Assembly: GCA_036833635.1 (NCBI GenBank) | Contig: DAITPJ010000002.1 | Coordinates: 1-64,000 of the forward strand | Length of the DNA stretch: 64,000 nucleotides | Reading direction: 5' to 3' | DNA from: Terrimesophilobacter sp036833635 | GTDB lineage: Bacteria > Actinomycetota > Actinomycetes > Actinomycetales > Microbacteriaceae | Shown: piece after piece, positions 36,748-44,661 of the stretch | How the letters are laid out: each line of letters opens with the position of its first letter | How positions within the stretch are numbered: the first letter of the stretch is position 1 | Program-made: the position numbers and the translations under genes | Notes under the pieces: model-generated | Seen by the model: only the letters and a program-made list of their open reading frames with translations | Told to the model about the DNA's origin: nothing | Database searches by the model: none

Positions 36748-37625
36748 GGACGTTCCCCCTCCGCCTTCGCGCGGTTGAATCGCGCGAACAGGAGGCCGAC
36801 GATCACGACGATCGCCGTGAGGAGCACGGCCATGGCCGAGCCGTATCCTACGTTGCCGAAACTGAACACGGACTTCACGAGGTAGGTGGTCGGAATCTCG
36901 GTGACACCGTATGGGCCCCCGTTCGTCATGACATAGAACAGGTCGAAGCCCTGGAACCCTCCCGTGACGCACAGCAGCACGGAGACCGTCACGGCGTTCC
37001 GGATCATGGGCACCTTCACTCGCCGGAAGATCTGCCATTCGCCCGCGCCGTCGAGTCTCGCGGCCTCGACGATCTCGCTCGGCACCTGGTTGAACGCGGC
37101 GTAGAAGATCGTCATGTAGAAGCCCGCATAGACCCACCCCGAGACGACGCAGATCGCCAGGAGCGCGGTGCTCGTGTCGCCGAGCCAGACCTTCTGCAGG
37201 CTCTCGAGCCCTATCGTCTCGAGCGCGGCGTTGAGCAGCCCGAAGTCCGCGTTGTAGACGAACTTCCACAGCACGGCGACGACGACCATCGGCAGCATCA
37301 CGGGCGTGAAAATCGCCACCCTGAACCACAGCGAGCCGCGCCTCATCGCGCTCACGAGTCCGGCAAGGCACAGCCCGACCACGACTTCGAGCACGAGCGT
37401 CGCGCCGATGTAGATGAGGACGTGGGCGAAGGAGTCGCGGAAGATCGCATCCTGGGCGGCCTTGATGTAGTTGTCGACGCCGACGAAGTCCATCGGCCCG
37501 TACCCGTTCCAGGCAGTGAAGCTGTAGAAGACCGTCATCGCGACCGGCCACAGGATTGCGAAGCCGAACACGAGGAGCGCCGGGCCCAGGAACAGGTACG
37601 GCGTCGCAGTGCGCGTCGACTTCAC
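36744..37625 (-). CDS. Sugar ABC transporter permease (MalF-like)
   Basis: A 293-residue permease with six TM helices and the EAA loop VPSEIVEAARLDGAGEWQIFRRV. GTG 37625 is preferred as start because it follows the AAAGG ribosome site and places TPYLFLGPALLVFGFAILWP as TM1; an in-frame ATG at 37688 would run through the upstream hairpin. It pairs with the MalG-like protein and the lipoprotein encoded just upstream. Confidence 0.92.
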   Translation of the reverse strand: MKSTRTATPYLFLGPALLVFGFAILWPVAMTVFYSFTAWNGYGPMDFVGVDNYIKAAQDAIFRDSFAHVLIYIGATLVLEVVVGLCLAGLVSAMRRGSLWFRVAIFTPVMLPMVVVAVLWKFVYNADFGLLNAALETIGLESLQKVWLGDTSTALLAICVVSGWVYAGFYMTIFYAAFNQVPSEIVEAARLDGAGEWQIFRRVKVPMIRNAVTVSVLLCVTGGFQGFDLFYVMTNGGPYGVTEIPTTYLVKSVFSFGNVGYGSAMAVLLTAIVVIVGLLFARFNRAKAEGERP

Positions 37626-37644
37626 GGTGCTGCCTTTCGGAGAA

Positions 37645-37679
37645 CCGGCTCGCCCGCGTTCGGGCCGCGGGCGAGCCGG
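37645..37679 (-). other. Intercistronic stem-loop between binding-protein and permease genes
   Basis: CCGGCTCGCCCGC (37645-37657) pairs perfectly with GCGGGCGAGCCGG (37667-37679) around nine bases. It lies directly after the binding-protein stop and before the first permease. No T-run follows. It probably protects the upstream mRNA so that binding protein exceeds permease, as in mal operons. Confidence 0.78.
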
Positions 37680-37684
37680 AAGCG

Positions 37685-38950
37685 TCAACCCAGCTTCTGG
37701 TCGATGCCGGCCAGAGCCTCGCTCGGAGACTTCTGGCCGCCGAGGACCTCGGCGAGGGCGGAGTACAGCGCGTTGGCCATCTCCAGGTCATAGCCGGTGT
37801 CCGGCGGGAGGACGATCGCCGGGGCGGACGTCAGGAGGTCGTTGAGACGCGCGGAACGCGAATCGATGTCCTGGCCCTCCGCTGCGGACTTCGCCATGGG
37901 CGTGAGTTCCGCGGCGATGAACTCCTTGACGTTCTCGGGGCTGTTGAGAAGGGCGAGGAACTCGGCCGCGGCATCCTGCTTCGTGCTCTTGGCGTTGACG
38001 ACGTATCCCGTCACCACTCCGATGACGCTGCCCTGGTCCCCAGCGCCTTCCGGCATCGCAGGCAGGTTCACGTAGTCGAAGTCGAGGTCGGGCGCCTCAT
38101 CGATGGCCCAGCTCACGAGCCAGGAACCGATGGCGTGCATGGCCGCCTTGCCCTGGAAGAACAGCTGGGCGCCCTCGTTGTCATCGATCGCGTTGGCGGA
38201 GTCGTTGACGCACTTATGGTCCGCGAGGTCCTTGACGTAGCCGAAGGCCTTCTCCCATTCGGGAGTGGAGAACTGCGCCTCGCCCGAGAGGGTCTGCTCG
38301 TAGACATCCTCGCCCACGACGCGCGAGGTCAGGTGCGCGAGCCAGTTGCCTGCGGCCCACAAGTCCTTGTTGCCCGAGGCGATCGGGATGATCCCGGCGG
38401 CGTTGAGCGTGTCGCAGGCGTCCAGGAGTTCGTCCCACGTGGTCGGCGGCGTGACGCCCGCGTCGGCGAGCAGTGCCTTGTTGTACCAGAGAACGTTCGT
38501 GACATCCGCGGAGTGCGGGATCATGACGACCTCACCGTCGATCGTGACCGACTCGAAGACGTCATCGTCGAAGAGGCCCGCGATCGGACCGTTCTGCACG
38601 GCGTCCGAGAGGTCTGCGGCGAAGCCGTCCTGGTAGCGCTGCTCGAGTCGGCTGCCGGCCCACTCGAAGTAGATGTCGGGGGCGTTGCGGCCGTTGAGCA
38701 GGTTGGGGAGCCCGATCGTCTGGTACAGATCGTCGTCCTGATAGTTCATCTCGACTTTGAGATCGGGGTGGTCCTCCATGAACTGGTCGGCGACTGCATC
38801 CCAGACGCGGATCTGCGCCTCGCCGGGGGAGCCCATGGCGATGCGCAGGACGTTGTCGTCCCCGCCGGAGCCTGGCGCACATCCGGCGAGGGCGAGCGCG
38901 ACGGTCGCAGCGGCGATGGCCGCGACGGTGGACTTCAGGTGTCGTGTCAT
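37685..38950 (-). CDS. Sugar-binding lipoprotein of an ABC importer
   Basis: A 421-residue family 1 extracellular solute-binding protein. The lipoprotein signal ends in ALAGC with Cys24 as lipid anchor. Binding-fold blocks include APDIYFEWAG, VTNVLWYNKALLADAGVTPPTTWDELL, FFQGKAAMHAIGSWL. It should deliver an amino-sugar glycoside to the two permeases, inferred from the GH84 and kinase genes upstream (12-bp gap to GH84). AAGGAAG ribosome site precedes ATG 38950. Confidence 0.93.
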   Translation of the reverse strand: MTRHLKSTVAAIAAATVALALAGCAPGSGGDDNVLRIAMGSPGEAQIRVWDAVADQFMEDHPDLKVEMNYQDDDLYQTIGLPNLLNGRNAPDIYFEWAGSRLEQRYQDGFAADLSDAVQNGPIAGLFDDDVFESVTIDGEVVMIPHSADVTNVLWYNKALLADAGVTPPTTWDELLDACDTLNAAGIIPIASGNKDLWAAGNWLAHLTSRVVGEDVYEQTLSGEAQFSTPEWEKAFGYVKDLADHKCVNDSANAIDDNEGAQLFFQGKAAMHAIGSWLVSWAIDEAPDLDFDYVNLPAMPEGAGDQGSVIGVVTGYVVNAKSTKQDAAAEFLALLNSPENVKEFIAAELTPMAKSAAEGQDIDSRSARLNDLLTSAPAIVLPPDTGYDLEMANALYSALAEVLGGQKSPSEALAGIDQKLG

Positions 38951-38962
38951 GATGCAGCTTCC

Positions 38963-40312
38963 TTACTGTGTGGGGTTGGTGGTGGCTTCGGTTTTGGTGG
39001 ACTGGGGCGCGGTCAGCTCGGCTAGGGTCATGTCGAGCACGTCGCCGAAGACGCGAACTCGCGCGTCACGGAGCCGCTCGAGAAACGGGACCAGCTCGGC
39101 AACGCCATCGGTGTCGAGGCGTCCGGCGCGATAGAGCCTGACGATGCGCTGGACGGCTGTCGCGCCGAGCTCGAATGCCTCGATCCATCGACGCCCTTCG
39201 GCGATGAGCGCCGTGTTCTCGACCGGGCCGCGGAGAAGCCGGTCGGCCGCGTCGAGCATCCGGTCGGCGAGCTCGCCGAGCGCGTCCGCTGCGTGCACCC
39301 GGTCCCCGTAGCGACTTTCGAAGGCGAACGACTCCAGGGCACGCTGCAGGGCTGGGGCGTCGTCGGCCGCCAAGCAGGAGGAGCGGACATTGTCGGCGAA
39401 CACTCTGTAGGCGTCGGCGTCCGTGCCGGCGACGGCCTGGATGGCGCGCTGCCAGCTGGCCTCCGGCTCGTAGTCCTCCGGTGCCGCGAGGTAGTCGGCG
39501 ATCGTCGCGAAGGCGATCTTCGACGACTCGAAGAGTTCCATGCCGTTCGCGATGATGCCCGCCGAAGATCGGTACAGGTGCCGGTCGCGGCCGCGATAAG
39601 GGCCGACGTGCAGTTCGTTCGTCATCGCGACGTCGTTGACCGGATAGTTGTCCCAGTAGGTCGGCGGGCGGCCGGTCGCGCGGGCGAACACGGCGGCATC
39701 GGCGAGGTCGAGTGTTGCCGAGCAGATCGCCCTGCCGGTCCAGAACAGGTCGATGCGGGGGTCGAGTCCGCTCCCCAGTCGCGCGATGTAGTCCTCGTCG
39801 CCGTAGCCCCAGTACTGAGTGGGGCAGACGACGAGGCGCGCACCGGTGGCCAGGCCCGCGAAGACTTCACCGACGAGACTCACGTGCGCCTCGACGAGGC
39901 CGGCGAAGGCCGCCCGATCGGAAGGGTGCTGCAGGTCGTTCGGGATGTCGTCGAGCAGGAGCCCGAACGACCTGACGCCGAGCCCGGCGATGGAGTCGAG
40001 CTTGGAGGAGAGAATTCGACGGTCCTCCCGGCTCGAGTACTCGATCGAGAGCCCGGGCGAGAGGCAGTAGACGAAGTCGAGACCGTGACGGCTGCACTCC
40101 CCGACAAGCTCGGCGAGGCGGGCGAGCTCGTCGCCGCCATAGGGGGTGCGCCAGTCCTGGCGCACGAGCGGGTCGTCCTTCGGCGCGTAGACGAAGGTGT
40201 TGAACCCTCGCTCGCCGAGGAAATCGATGAGGTCGAGGCGCTGCTCGTGAGTCCACGGCGTCCCGTAGAAGCCTTCGATGACGCCGCGAACGGCGAAGGG
40301 CGAGTTGCTCAC
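38963..40312 (-). CDS. Beta-N-acetylglucosaminidase, GH84, cytoplasmic
   Basis: Retaining exo-hexosaminidase of the O-GlcNAcase/hyaluronidase family using substrate-assisted catalysis. The 449-residue protein begins near RGVIEGFYGTPW, has VYAPKDDPL, and the catalytic pair Asp121-Asp122 in GLLLDDIPND, then YWDNYPVND. There is no signal peptide, so it works inside the cell on imported substrate. GTG 40312 overlaps the SIS gene stop as GTGA. The C-terminal third is helical. Most described bacterial GH84 enzymes are secreted, which makes this setting unusual. Confidence 0.93.
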   Translation of the reverse strand: MSNSPFAVRGVIEGFYGTPWTHEQRLDLIDFLGERGFNTFVYAPKDDPLVRQDWRTPYGGDELARLAELVGECSRHGLDFVYCLSPGLSIEYSSREDRRILSSKLDSIAGLGVRSFGLLLDDIPNDLQHPSDRAAFAGLVEAHVSLVGEVFAGLATGARLVVCPTQYWGYGDEDYIARLGSGLDPRIDLFWTGRAICSATLDLADAAVFARATGRPPTYWDNYPVNDVAMTNELHVGPYRGRDRHLYRSSAGIIANGMELFESSKIAFATIADYLAAPEDYEPEASWQRAIQAVAGTDADAYRVFADNVRSSCLAADDAPALQRALESFAFESRYGDRVHAADALGELADRMLDAADRLLRGPVENTALIAEGRRWIEAFELGATAVQRIVRLYRAGRLDTDGVAELVPFLERLRDARVRVFGDVLDMTLAELTAPQSTKTEATTNPTQ

Positions 40313-41049
40313 TGCGCAACCCCCCGGTGTACGAACCGGGAATTGTCGGCGTCCCCACCCTCGGTGTTGCTGCTCGAGTAGACCTCGGGAGTGATACCGC
40401 GGTCTACGAGCAGTTGCACCGCCTCGGCGACGATCGCATTCAGGATCGCCGTCCCGACGACAGTCGACGTGGGCGCGACCTTCTTGGCGAACCCCCGGAT
40501 CTCCACCGCGGCGTCCCCGACGCATCCGCCATTGTCGATCACGACGTCCGCAAGCTCGTGCAGACGCGGAAGGTCGTTAGCGCGGGCCCTGGCGGACGTG
40601 GCGTGCTGCAGGCTCGTAATCGCGATGACCGAGGCCCCGTTGTCGCGCACGCGGCTCACGAGCTCGGAGGTCACGGCGTTGCTGCCCGAGTTGGAGGCAG
40701 CGATGAGCACGTCGCCCGCGCCGACAGGGTGGTCGAGCAGGAGGGCGTCGGCGAGACCGTGAAGGCGTTCGAGCGAGGTGCTGAGCGGCGCGCTCGCGTG
40801 AAGCATGAGCCCCTCGAAGAGCAGCGGCTTGACCCGCACGAGGCCGCCCGCACGGTAGAACAGCTCCTCGGCGAGCATGTGCGAATGGCCGGTTCCGAAG
40901 ACGTGGATCGTGCGCTCGGCCTCGAGGGCGTCCGCGACGAGTTGCGCGGCCGCGGCGATATTCGGCCACTCCTCGCCGGCGAGTCTCGCGACGAGGTTCT
41001 GCGCTGTCGCGAGATAGGTCTGGCCAGGGGAGAGACGCTCGACGGTCAT
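40309..41049 (-). CDS. SIS-domain phosphosugar-binding protein (COG4821/UPF0309 type)
   Basis: A 246-residue protein with one SIS domain: HVFGTGHSHMLAEELFYRAGG, AASNSGSNAVTSELV, VIAITSLQHATS and VGDAAVEIRGF. It matches the uncharacterised COG4821 group rather than MurNAc-6-P etherase (no GAGTSGR motif). Placed between an amino-sugar kinase and a hexosaminidase, it may isomerise, deaminate or cleave a phosphorylated amino sugar; that is inference. It overlaps both neighbours by 4 bases. Confidence 0.85.
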   Translation of the reverse strand: MTVERLSPGQTYLATAQNLVARLAGEEWPNIAAAAQLVADALEAERTIHVFGTGHSHMLAEELFYRAGGLVRVKPLLFEGLMLHASAPLSTSLERLHGLADALLLDHPVGAGDVLIAASNSGSNAVTSELVSRVRDNGASVIAITSLQHATSARARANDLPRLHELADVVIDNGGCVGDAAVEIRGFAKKVAPTSTVVGTAILNAIVAEAVQLLVDRGITPEVYSSSNTEGGDADNSRFVHRGVAQ

Positions 41050-41960
41050 GCAGCCGTCCTTTCGTTCCAGAGGTGCACGAGACCGCGGTAACGACCGGGC
41101 GAGTCGGCGGAGCCGAGCCGCATCGCGCCCTCGAGCGGGTCGGCGTCGGCGCCGCGCGCCGCGATCGAACCGTCAGTGGCGAGGAGCGAATCAAGCCGGA
41201 TTCGCAGTCCGGAACCGGATACGAGCATCCGGCCGCCGAGGGCGAGCGGGACGGCGGCTCCGCCGACGTACGCTGCGGCCGCGACTGCCGTTCCGTGCAA
41301 GTTCTGCGCCGCCTCGTCGAGAATGCCGCCCGCAACCGGATCCCGATCGCCCGCATCGAGCACCTCGCGCGCGAACTGGGCGATGTCGTTGACCGGGGAC
41401 GGTGAGTCGTGGAGGCGCACGTGAAGGTCGTCGAGTCCGCCGTATCGCATCTCGGCGGGCGCGGTCAGGGCGATCCGTTCGCCGCGATCGCGCGCGCGGA
41501 GGATCTCGCCGATGGCACGGCGTCCGATCCAGAACGAGCCGCCTCCATCGCCGAGAAGGTAGCCGTGGCCGTCGAACGCCCGAGGCTCTTCATCCTCGGG
41601 GACGGCGAGGCAGGCGACGCCTGTGCCGACGATGAGCGAAATGCCCCAGCCGCCGGAGAGGGCCCCGCAGTGGGAGGTGACGGTGTCGTCGGCGAGCCAG
41701 ACCTCGCCTGCACCGGTCGCTGTCGCGACGAGCGAGCAGAGGCGATCGGCATCGGCGGTCCCGACGGGCGCGGTGGTCAGGCCGAGGACGACCCTGTCCG
41801 CCTCCGGCAGGTCCGCTGCGGCGTCGCGGATGGCGTCGGCGACGAGCGCGACGGTGTCGCCCGCACGGCTCACGCCGTCGACCTCGACGATGCGCGACTC
41901 CGCGGAGTGGCGCATCCGAATGCCGGACTGCCCACCGTCGACGGCCAGCACGCGCATCAT
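41046..41960 (-). CDS. BadF/BadG-type amino-sugar kinase
   Basis: A 304-residue ASKHA-fold ATPase like N-acetylglucosamine kinase (NAGK): VLAVDGGQSGIRM phosphate loop, VVLGLTTAPVG, WLADDTVTSHCGALSG, GISLIVGTGVACLA, and GHGYLLGDGGGSFWIGRRAI, the last being the usual glucosamine-kinase block. It probably phosphorylates the GlcNAc freed by the GH84 enzyme. ATG 41960 overlaps the regulator's stop (ATGATG); the second ATG at 41957 is equally possible. Confidence 0.88.
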   Translation of the reverse strand: MMRVLAVDGGQSGIRMRHSAESRIVEVDGVSRAGDTVALVADAIRDAAADLPEADRVVLGLTTAPVGTADADRLCSLVATATGAGEVWLADDTVTSHCGALSGGWGISLIVGTGVACLAVPEDEEPRAFDGHGYLLGDGGGSFWIGRRAIGEILRARDRGERIALTAPAEMRYGGLDDLHVRLHDSPSPVNDIAQFAREVLDAGDRDPVAGGILDEAAQNLHGTAVAAAAYVGGAAVPLALGGRMLVSGSGLRIRLDSLLATDGSIAARGADADPLEGAMRLGSADSPGRYRGLVHLWNERTAA

Positions 41961-42793
41961 CCGGCCCTCCTGGCCTGAACGGTCGAGAAGGCGGCCCCCG
42001 AGATGTCGGCGGAAAGCTGGTACCGGTCGCCTCGGTAGACGCAGTTGGCGATCATGATGACGCGTCCGCGGGTATCGGAGTCGACCATCCGGATGCGCAG
42101 GCACGCCTGGTCCTCGTCGAGAGCGAGCAGCTCCCGGATGCGCGGCTCCGGGAGGACGGGCTCGATCGAGACCTTGGCGGCGCCGGTGACGATCCGGTAG
42201 CGGTCGGCGAGCAGGTCGTAGAGCGAACCGACGAGGTCGGCGCCCGCGAGCCCCGGCACGAGCTTCTGCGGGATCCACACCGTCTCGACGGCCATGGGGT
42301 CTCCGCTCGCGAGGCGGAGTCGGGTGAAGCTGAGCACGGGGTCGCCGACCTGGATGCGGAGCTGACCCGCAAGGGGGCCGTCCGCATGGGTCACCCGGAA
42401 CGCGAGGAGTCGGCTCGAGGGGACCAGGCCGCGATCGCGCATGTCCTGCGAAAACGAGGTGAGGCCGAGGAGGCGCACGAACGGCTGGGGGGTCACGTAG
42501 GTTCCGGATCCGTGCCGGCGCTCGACGATACCCTCCGCGACGAGGGAGTCGACCGCCCGGCGGAGGGTCATGCGGGCGACTCCCCAGCGCGTGCTGAGGT
42601 CTCGCTCGCTCGGCAGCCGATCGCCGACGCTCGCCGCGGCGATGAGCTCCCTCAGTTTCGCGCGCAGCGACTGGCGCGTGGAGGTCTCGGCGAACGGCAC
42701 CCTGCCAGTAGAACCCACGCGGGTCGCCACCGCAAGAGGCTCATGAGACCACTTCGCGAGCAGGGGAGCGTTCGAGGCGAGACCGCCCTTCAC
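41957..42793 (-). CDS. GntR/HutC family regulator with UTRA domain (NagR/DasR-like)
   Basis: A 278-residue regulator: winged helix (LRAKLRELIAAASVGDRLPSERDLSTRWGVARMTLRRAVDSLVAEGIVERR in outline) followed by GSGTYVTPQPF and a UTRA ligand domain (LAFRVTHADGPLAGQLRIQVGDPVLSFTRLRLASGDPMAVET marks its start). NagR/DasR members sense GlcN-6-P. It heads the GH84 operon. GTG 42793 is chosen for its AGGAAA ribosome site; TTG 42829 and GTG 42730 are alternatives. Likely autoregulated through the AGACCACT sites upstream. Confidence 0.87.
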   Translation of the reverse strand: MKGGLASNAPLLAKWSHEPLAVATRVGSTGRVPFAETSTRQSLRAKLRELIAAASVGDRLPSERDLSTRWGVARMTLRRAVDSLVAEGIVERRHGSGTYVTPQPFVRLLGLTSFSQDMRDRGLVPSSRLLAFRVTHADGPLAGQLRIQVGDPVLSFTRLRLASGDPMAVETVWIPQKLVPGLAGADLVGSLYDLLADRYRIVTGAAKVSIEPVLPEPRIRELLALDEDQACLRIRMVDSDTRGRVIMIANCVYRGDRYQLSADISGAAFSTVQARRAG

Positions 42794-42839
42794 CGCGGTT
42801 TCCTGCCGACACAGCGATCGAACACCCAAAGTGAACCAG

Positions 42840-42886
42840 ACTCTAGACCACTGGTCGCGGCGGCGAGGAAACAGATGTAGACCACT
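42840..42886 (-). promoter_or_regulatory. Regulator operon promoter with AGACCACT (dre half-site) motifs
   Basis: On the minus strand TAGAGT (42845-42840) is a plausible -10 box. AGACCACT occurs at 42845-42852 and 42879-42886 (and again at 42746-42753); it is exactly one half of the DasR/NagR site AGTGGTCTAGACCACT. The first copy extends to the dyad GACCACTGGTC (42846-42856). The second halves are poor, so the operator assignment is tentative. Confidence 0.5.
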
Positions 42887-42911
42887 CGCGTGGACGGGTA
42901 ACGTAGGCGCC

Positions 42912-43647
42912 GTGACCGCAATCCGATCCGCGACGCTGCAGGACCTTCCCGGTGTCTACCGCGTCTGCCTGCAGACGGGTGACTCCGGGCGCGACGCGAC
43001 GAGTCTCTATCGCAACCCGGACCTCCTCGGCCACGTCTACGCAGGACCGTACGTCGTCGGCGAACCCGACCTCGCCTTCGTCGTCGCCGATGACCTCGGC
43101 CTCGCCGGGTACNNNNNNNNNNCGAAAATAGCAACCCCATCGAAAGCCGCCCATGAGCCGAGCCCCCGTGATCGCCAGGCGTGAGATCAGCAGCTTCTTC
43201 TACTCGCCGATCGCGTACGTCGCGATGTTCCTGTTCCTCGGCGTCGCCGGGTACACCTTCGCCGCGGCGGACAGCCGGGCGTTCGAGGCCTGGGCGGAGT
43301 TGGAGTGGTGGCCCGGCCTCCGCGAGCAGTACCCCGTGGAGGCGGGGGACTCGCCTGATGCCCAGGTCATCCGCCTCCTGCATGCCCCTGAGCGAGCTCC
43401 GGAGGCGATCCTCGCCGACTACCCCGCGCACCTGCACATCGATCTTCTCCCCCGCGTCCAGGGCAAGGGGTTCGGGCGGCTCCTCGTCGAACGGGTGCTC
43501 GGCCGACTCCGGGAGTGCGGAGTTCCCGGCGTGCACCTCGGCGTCGCCGCGGACAATTCCGGCGCAATCGAGTTCTATCGCCACCTCGGGTTCAGCACCC
43601 TCGCGGTCGACGACGACAGCGAGCTCATGGCACTGCGGCTGCCATGA
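42912..43647 (+). CDS. GNAT family N-acetyltransferase, interrupted by an assembly chimera
   Basis: The N-terminal part (42912-43112) reads VTAIRSATLQDLPGVYRVCLQTG...ADDLGLAGY. The C-terminal part (43255-43647) reads TFAAADSRAFEAWAELEWWPG...HLHIDLLPRVQGKGFGRLLVERVL...HLGVAADNSGAIEFYRHLGF, with the acetyl-CoA loop QGKGFGR. Removing 43113-43254 joins them in frame to a normal 197-residue acetyltransferase. GTG 42912 has TAACGT seven bases upstream. The stop overlaps the next gene as ATGA. Substrate is unknown. Confidence 0.88.
43113..43254. other. Ten-N gap plus 132 bases of apparently foreign sequence
   Basis: After ten N, the sequence to 43254 encodes SRAPVIARREISSFFYSPI...FLFLGVAGY, the start of an unrelated ABC-2 type permease. 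It rejoins the acetyltransferase at TCGCCGGGTAC, which also ends the sequence just before the gap (43102-43112). Joining at this shared string looks like a scaffolding or gap-filling error. Confidence 0.85.
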
Positions 43648-44648
43648 GGTTTCCCGAGCCCAGGACAGTTCCACTGCGCGGCGGCCCGCTCCTCCGCTGG
43701 GGCGTCCTCGGTCCAGGGGAGATTGCGGGCGACTTCGTCGCCACCCTGCACGCCAACACCGACCAGCGCGTGCACGCGGTCGCCTCGCGGTCCCCCGAGC
43801 GCGCGAGCCGGTTCGCGGCCCGACACGGCATCCCGCGCAGCCACGGGGACTACGAGCAGCTCGTGGCCGATCCCGGCATCGACATCGTGTACGTCTCGTC
43901 CGTGAACAGCCGGCACCGCGCACTCGCCGAGCTCGCCATCGCAGCCGGAAAACACGTGCTCATCGAGAAGCCCATCGGCGTCGACGCGGAGGATGCGCGG
44001 GCGATCGCGCGGACCGCCCGCGCGGCCGGGGTGTTCGCCATGGAGGCGATGTGGAGCCGCTATCTGCCCCAGACGGATGTCCTCCGCCAGCTGCTCGACG
44101 ACGGCACGCTGGGAGACCTCCGGCTCGTCACCGCCGACTTCGGGGCCGACTTCGGCACGGATCACTCCGCGCCGGTTTTCCGCGAGGACCTCGGTGGCGG
44201 TGTGCTTCGCGATATCGGGATCTACCCGGTGTGGTTCGCCCGGTTCGTGCTCGGGCATCCGGTGTCGACCTTCACGACCGGGTATCGCGCCGAGACCGGT
44301 GTCGACGGCCAGGTCGCGATGACATGGACCGCGACGAACGGTGCGCAGGCTCTCCTGCACGCGACGATGTTCGCGGACACCCCGACCGTCGCGAGCGTCA
44401 ACGGAACCCTCGGCCGGGTCGAGTTGCGCAGCCCCTTCCTCATGCCGGATGGCTTCGATCTCGTGAAGGGCGACGAACGCCACAGCTGGTCGGACGAGTC
44501 GGGACTCCGCCTGCGCGAAGGACTGTGCTGGCAGGCGGTCGCCGTCGCGCAGCACATCGCCGACGGACTCACGGAGTCCCCGATCCATTCGCTCGACGAC
44601 TCGATCGCGATCATGGGCATCCTCGACGAGGCCCGCGCGCAGCTCTGA
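43644..44648 (+). CDS. Gfo/Idh/MocA family oxidoreductase
   Basis: A 334-residue NAD(P)-dependent dehydrogenase: Rossmann motif WGVLGPGEIAGDF, VYVSSVNSRHRALAELAIAAGKHVLIEKPIG (with the catalytic Lys of EKP), and MEAMWSRYLP, then the alpha/beta substrate domain. The set resembles dihydrodiol/sugar dehydrogenases. ATG 43644 overlaps the acetyltransferase stop by 4 bases. Substrate is unknown. Confidence 0.92.
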   Translation: MRFPEPRTVPLRGGPLLRWGVLGPGEIAGDFVATLHANTDQRVHAVASRSPERASRFAARHGIPRSHGDYEQLVADPGIDIVYVSSVNSRHRALAELAIAAGKHVLIEKPIGVDAEDARAIARTARAAGVFAMEAMWSRYLPQTDVLRQLLDDGTLGDLRLVTADFGADFGTDHSAPVFREDLGGGVLRDIGIYPVWFARFVLGHPVSTFTTGYRAETGVDGQVAMTWTATNGAQALLHATMFADTPTVASVNGTLGRVELRSPFLMPDGFDLVKGDERHSWSDESGLRLREGLCWQAVAVAQHIADGLTESPIHSLDDSIAIMGILDEARAQL

Positions 44649-44661
44649 GTGCGCTTTCCGC

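Noticed and set aside
36748..37791. Upstream extension of the MalG-like permease frame to a 631-residue protein
   Set aside because: It shadows the MalF-like gene; the permease has a normal start at 36747 overlapping its neighbour by 4 bases.
40309..41049. MurNAc-6-phosphate etherase (MurQ)
   Set aside because: The SIS protein is shorter than MurQ and lacks its GAGTSGR-type motif; it fits COG4821 better.
43153..43647. A 164-residue permease-acetyltransferase fusion
   Set aside because: The permease part ends at a short sequence shared with the pre-gap side, and half the GNAT domain lies before the gap. An assembly chimera explains both.
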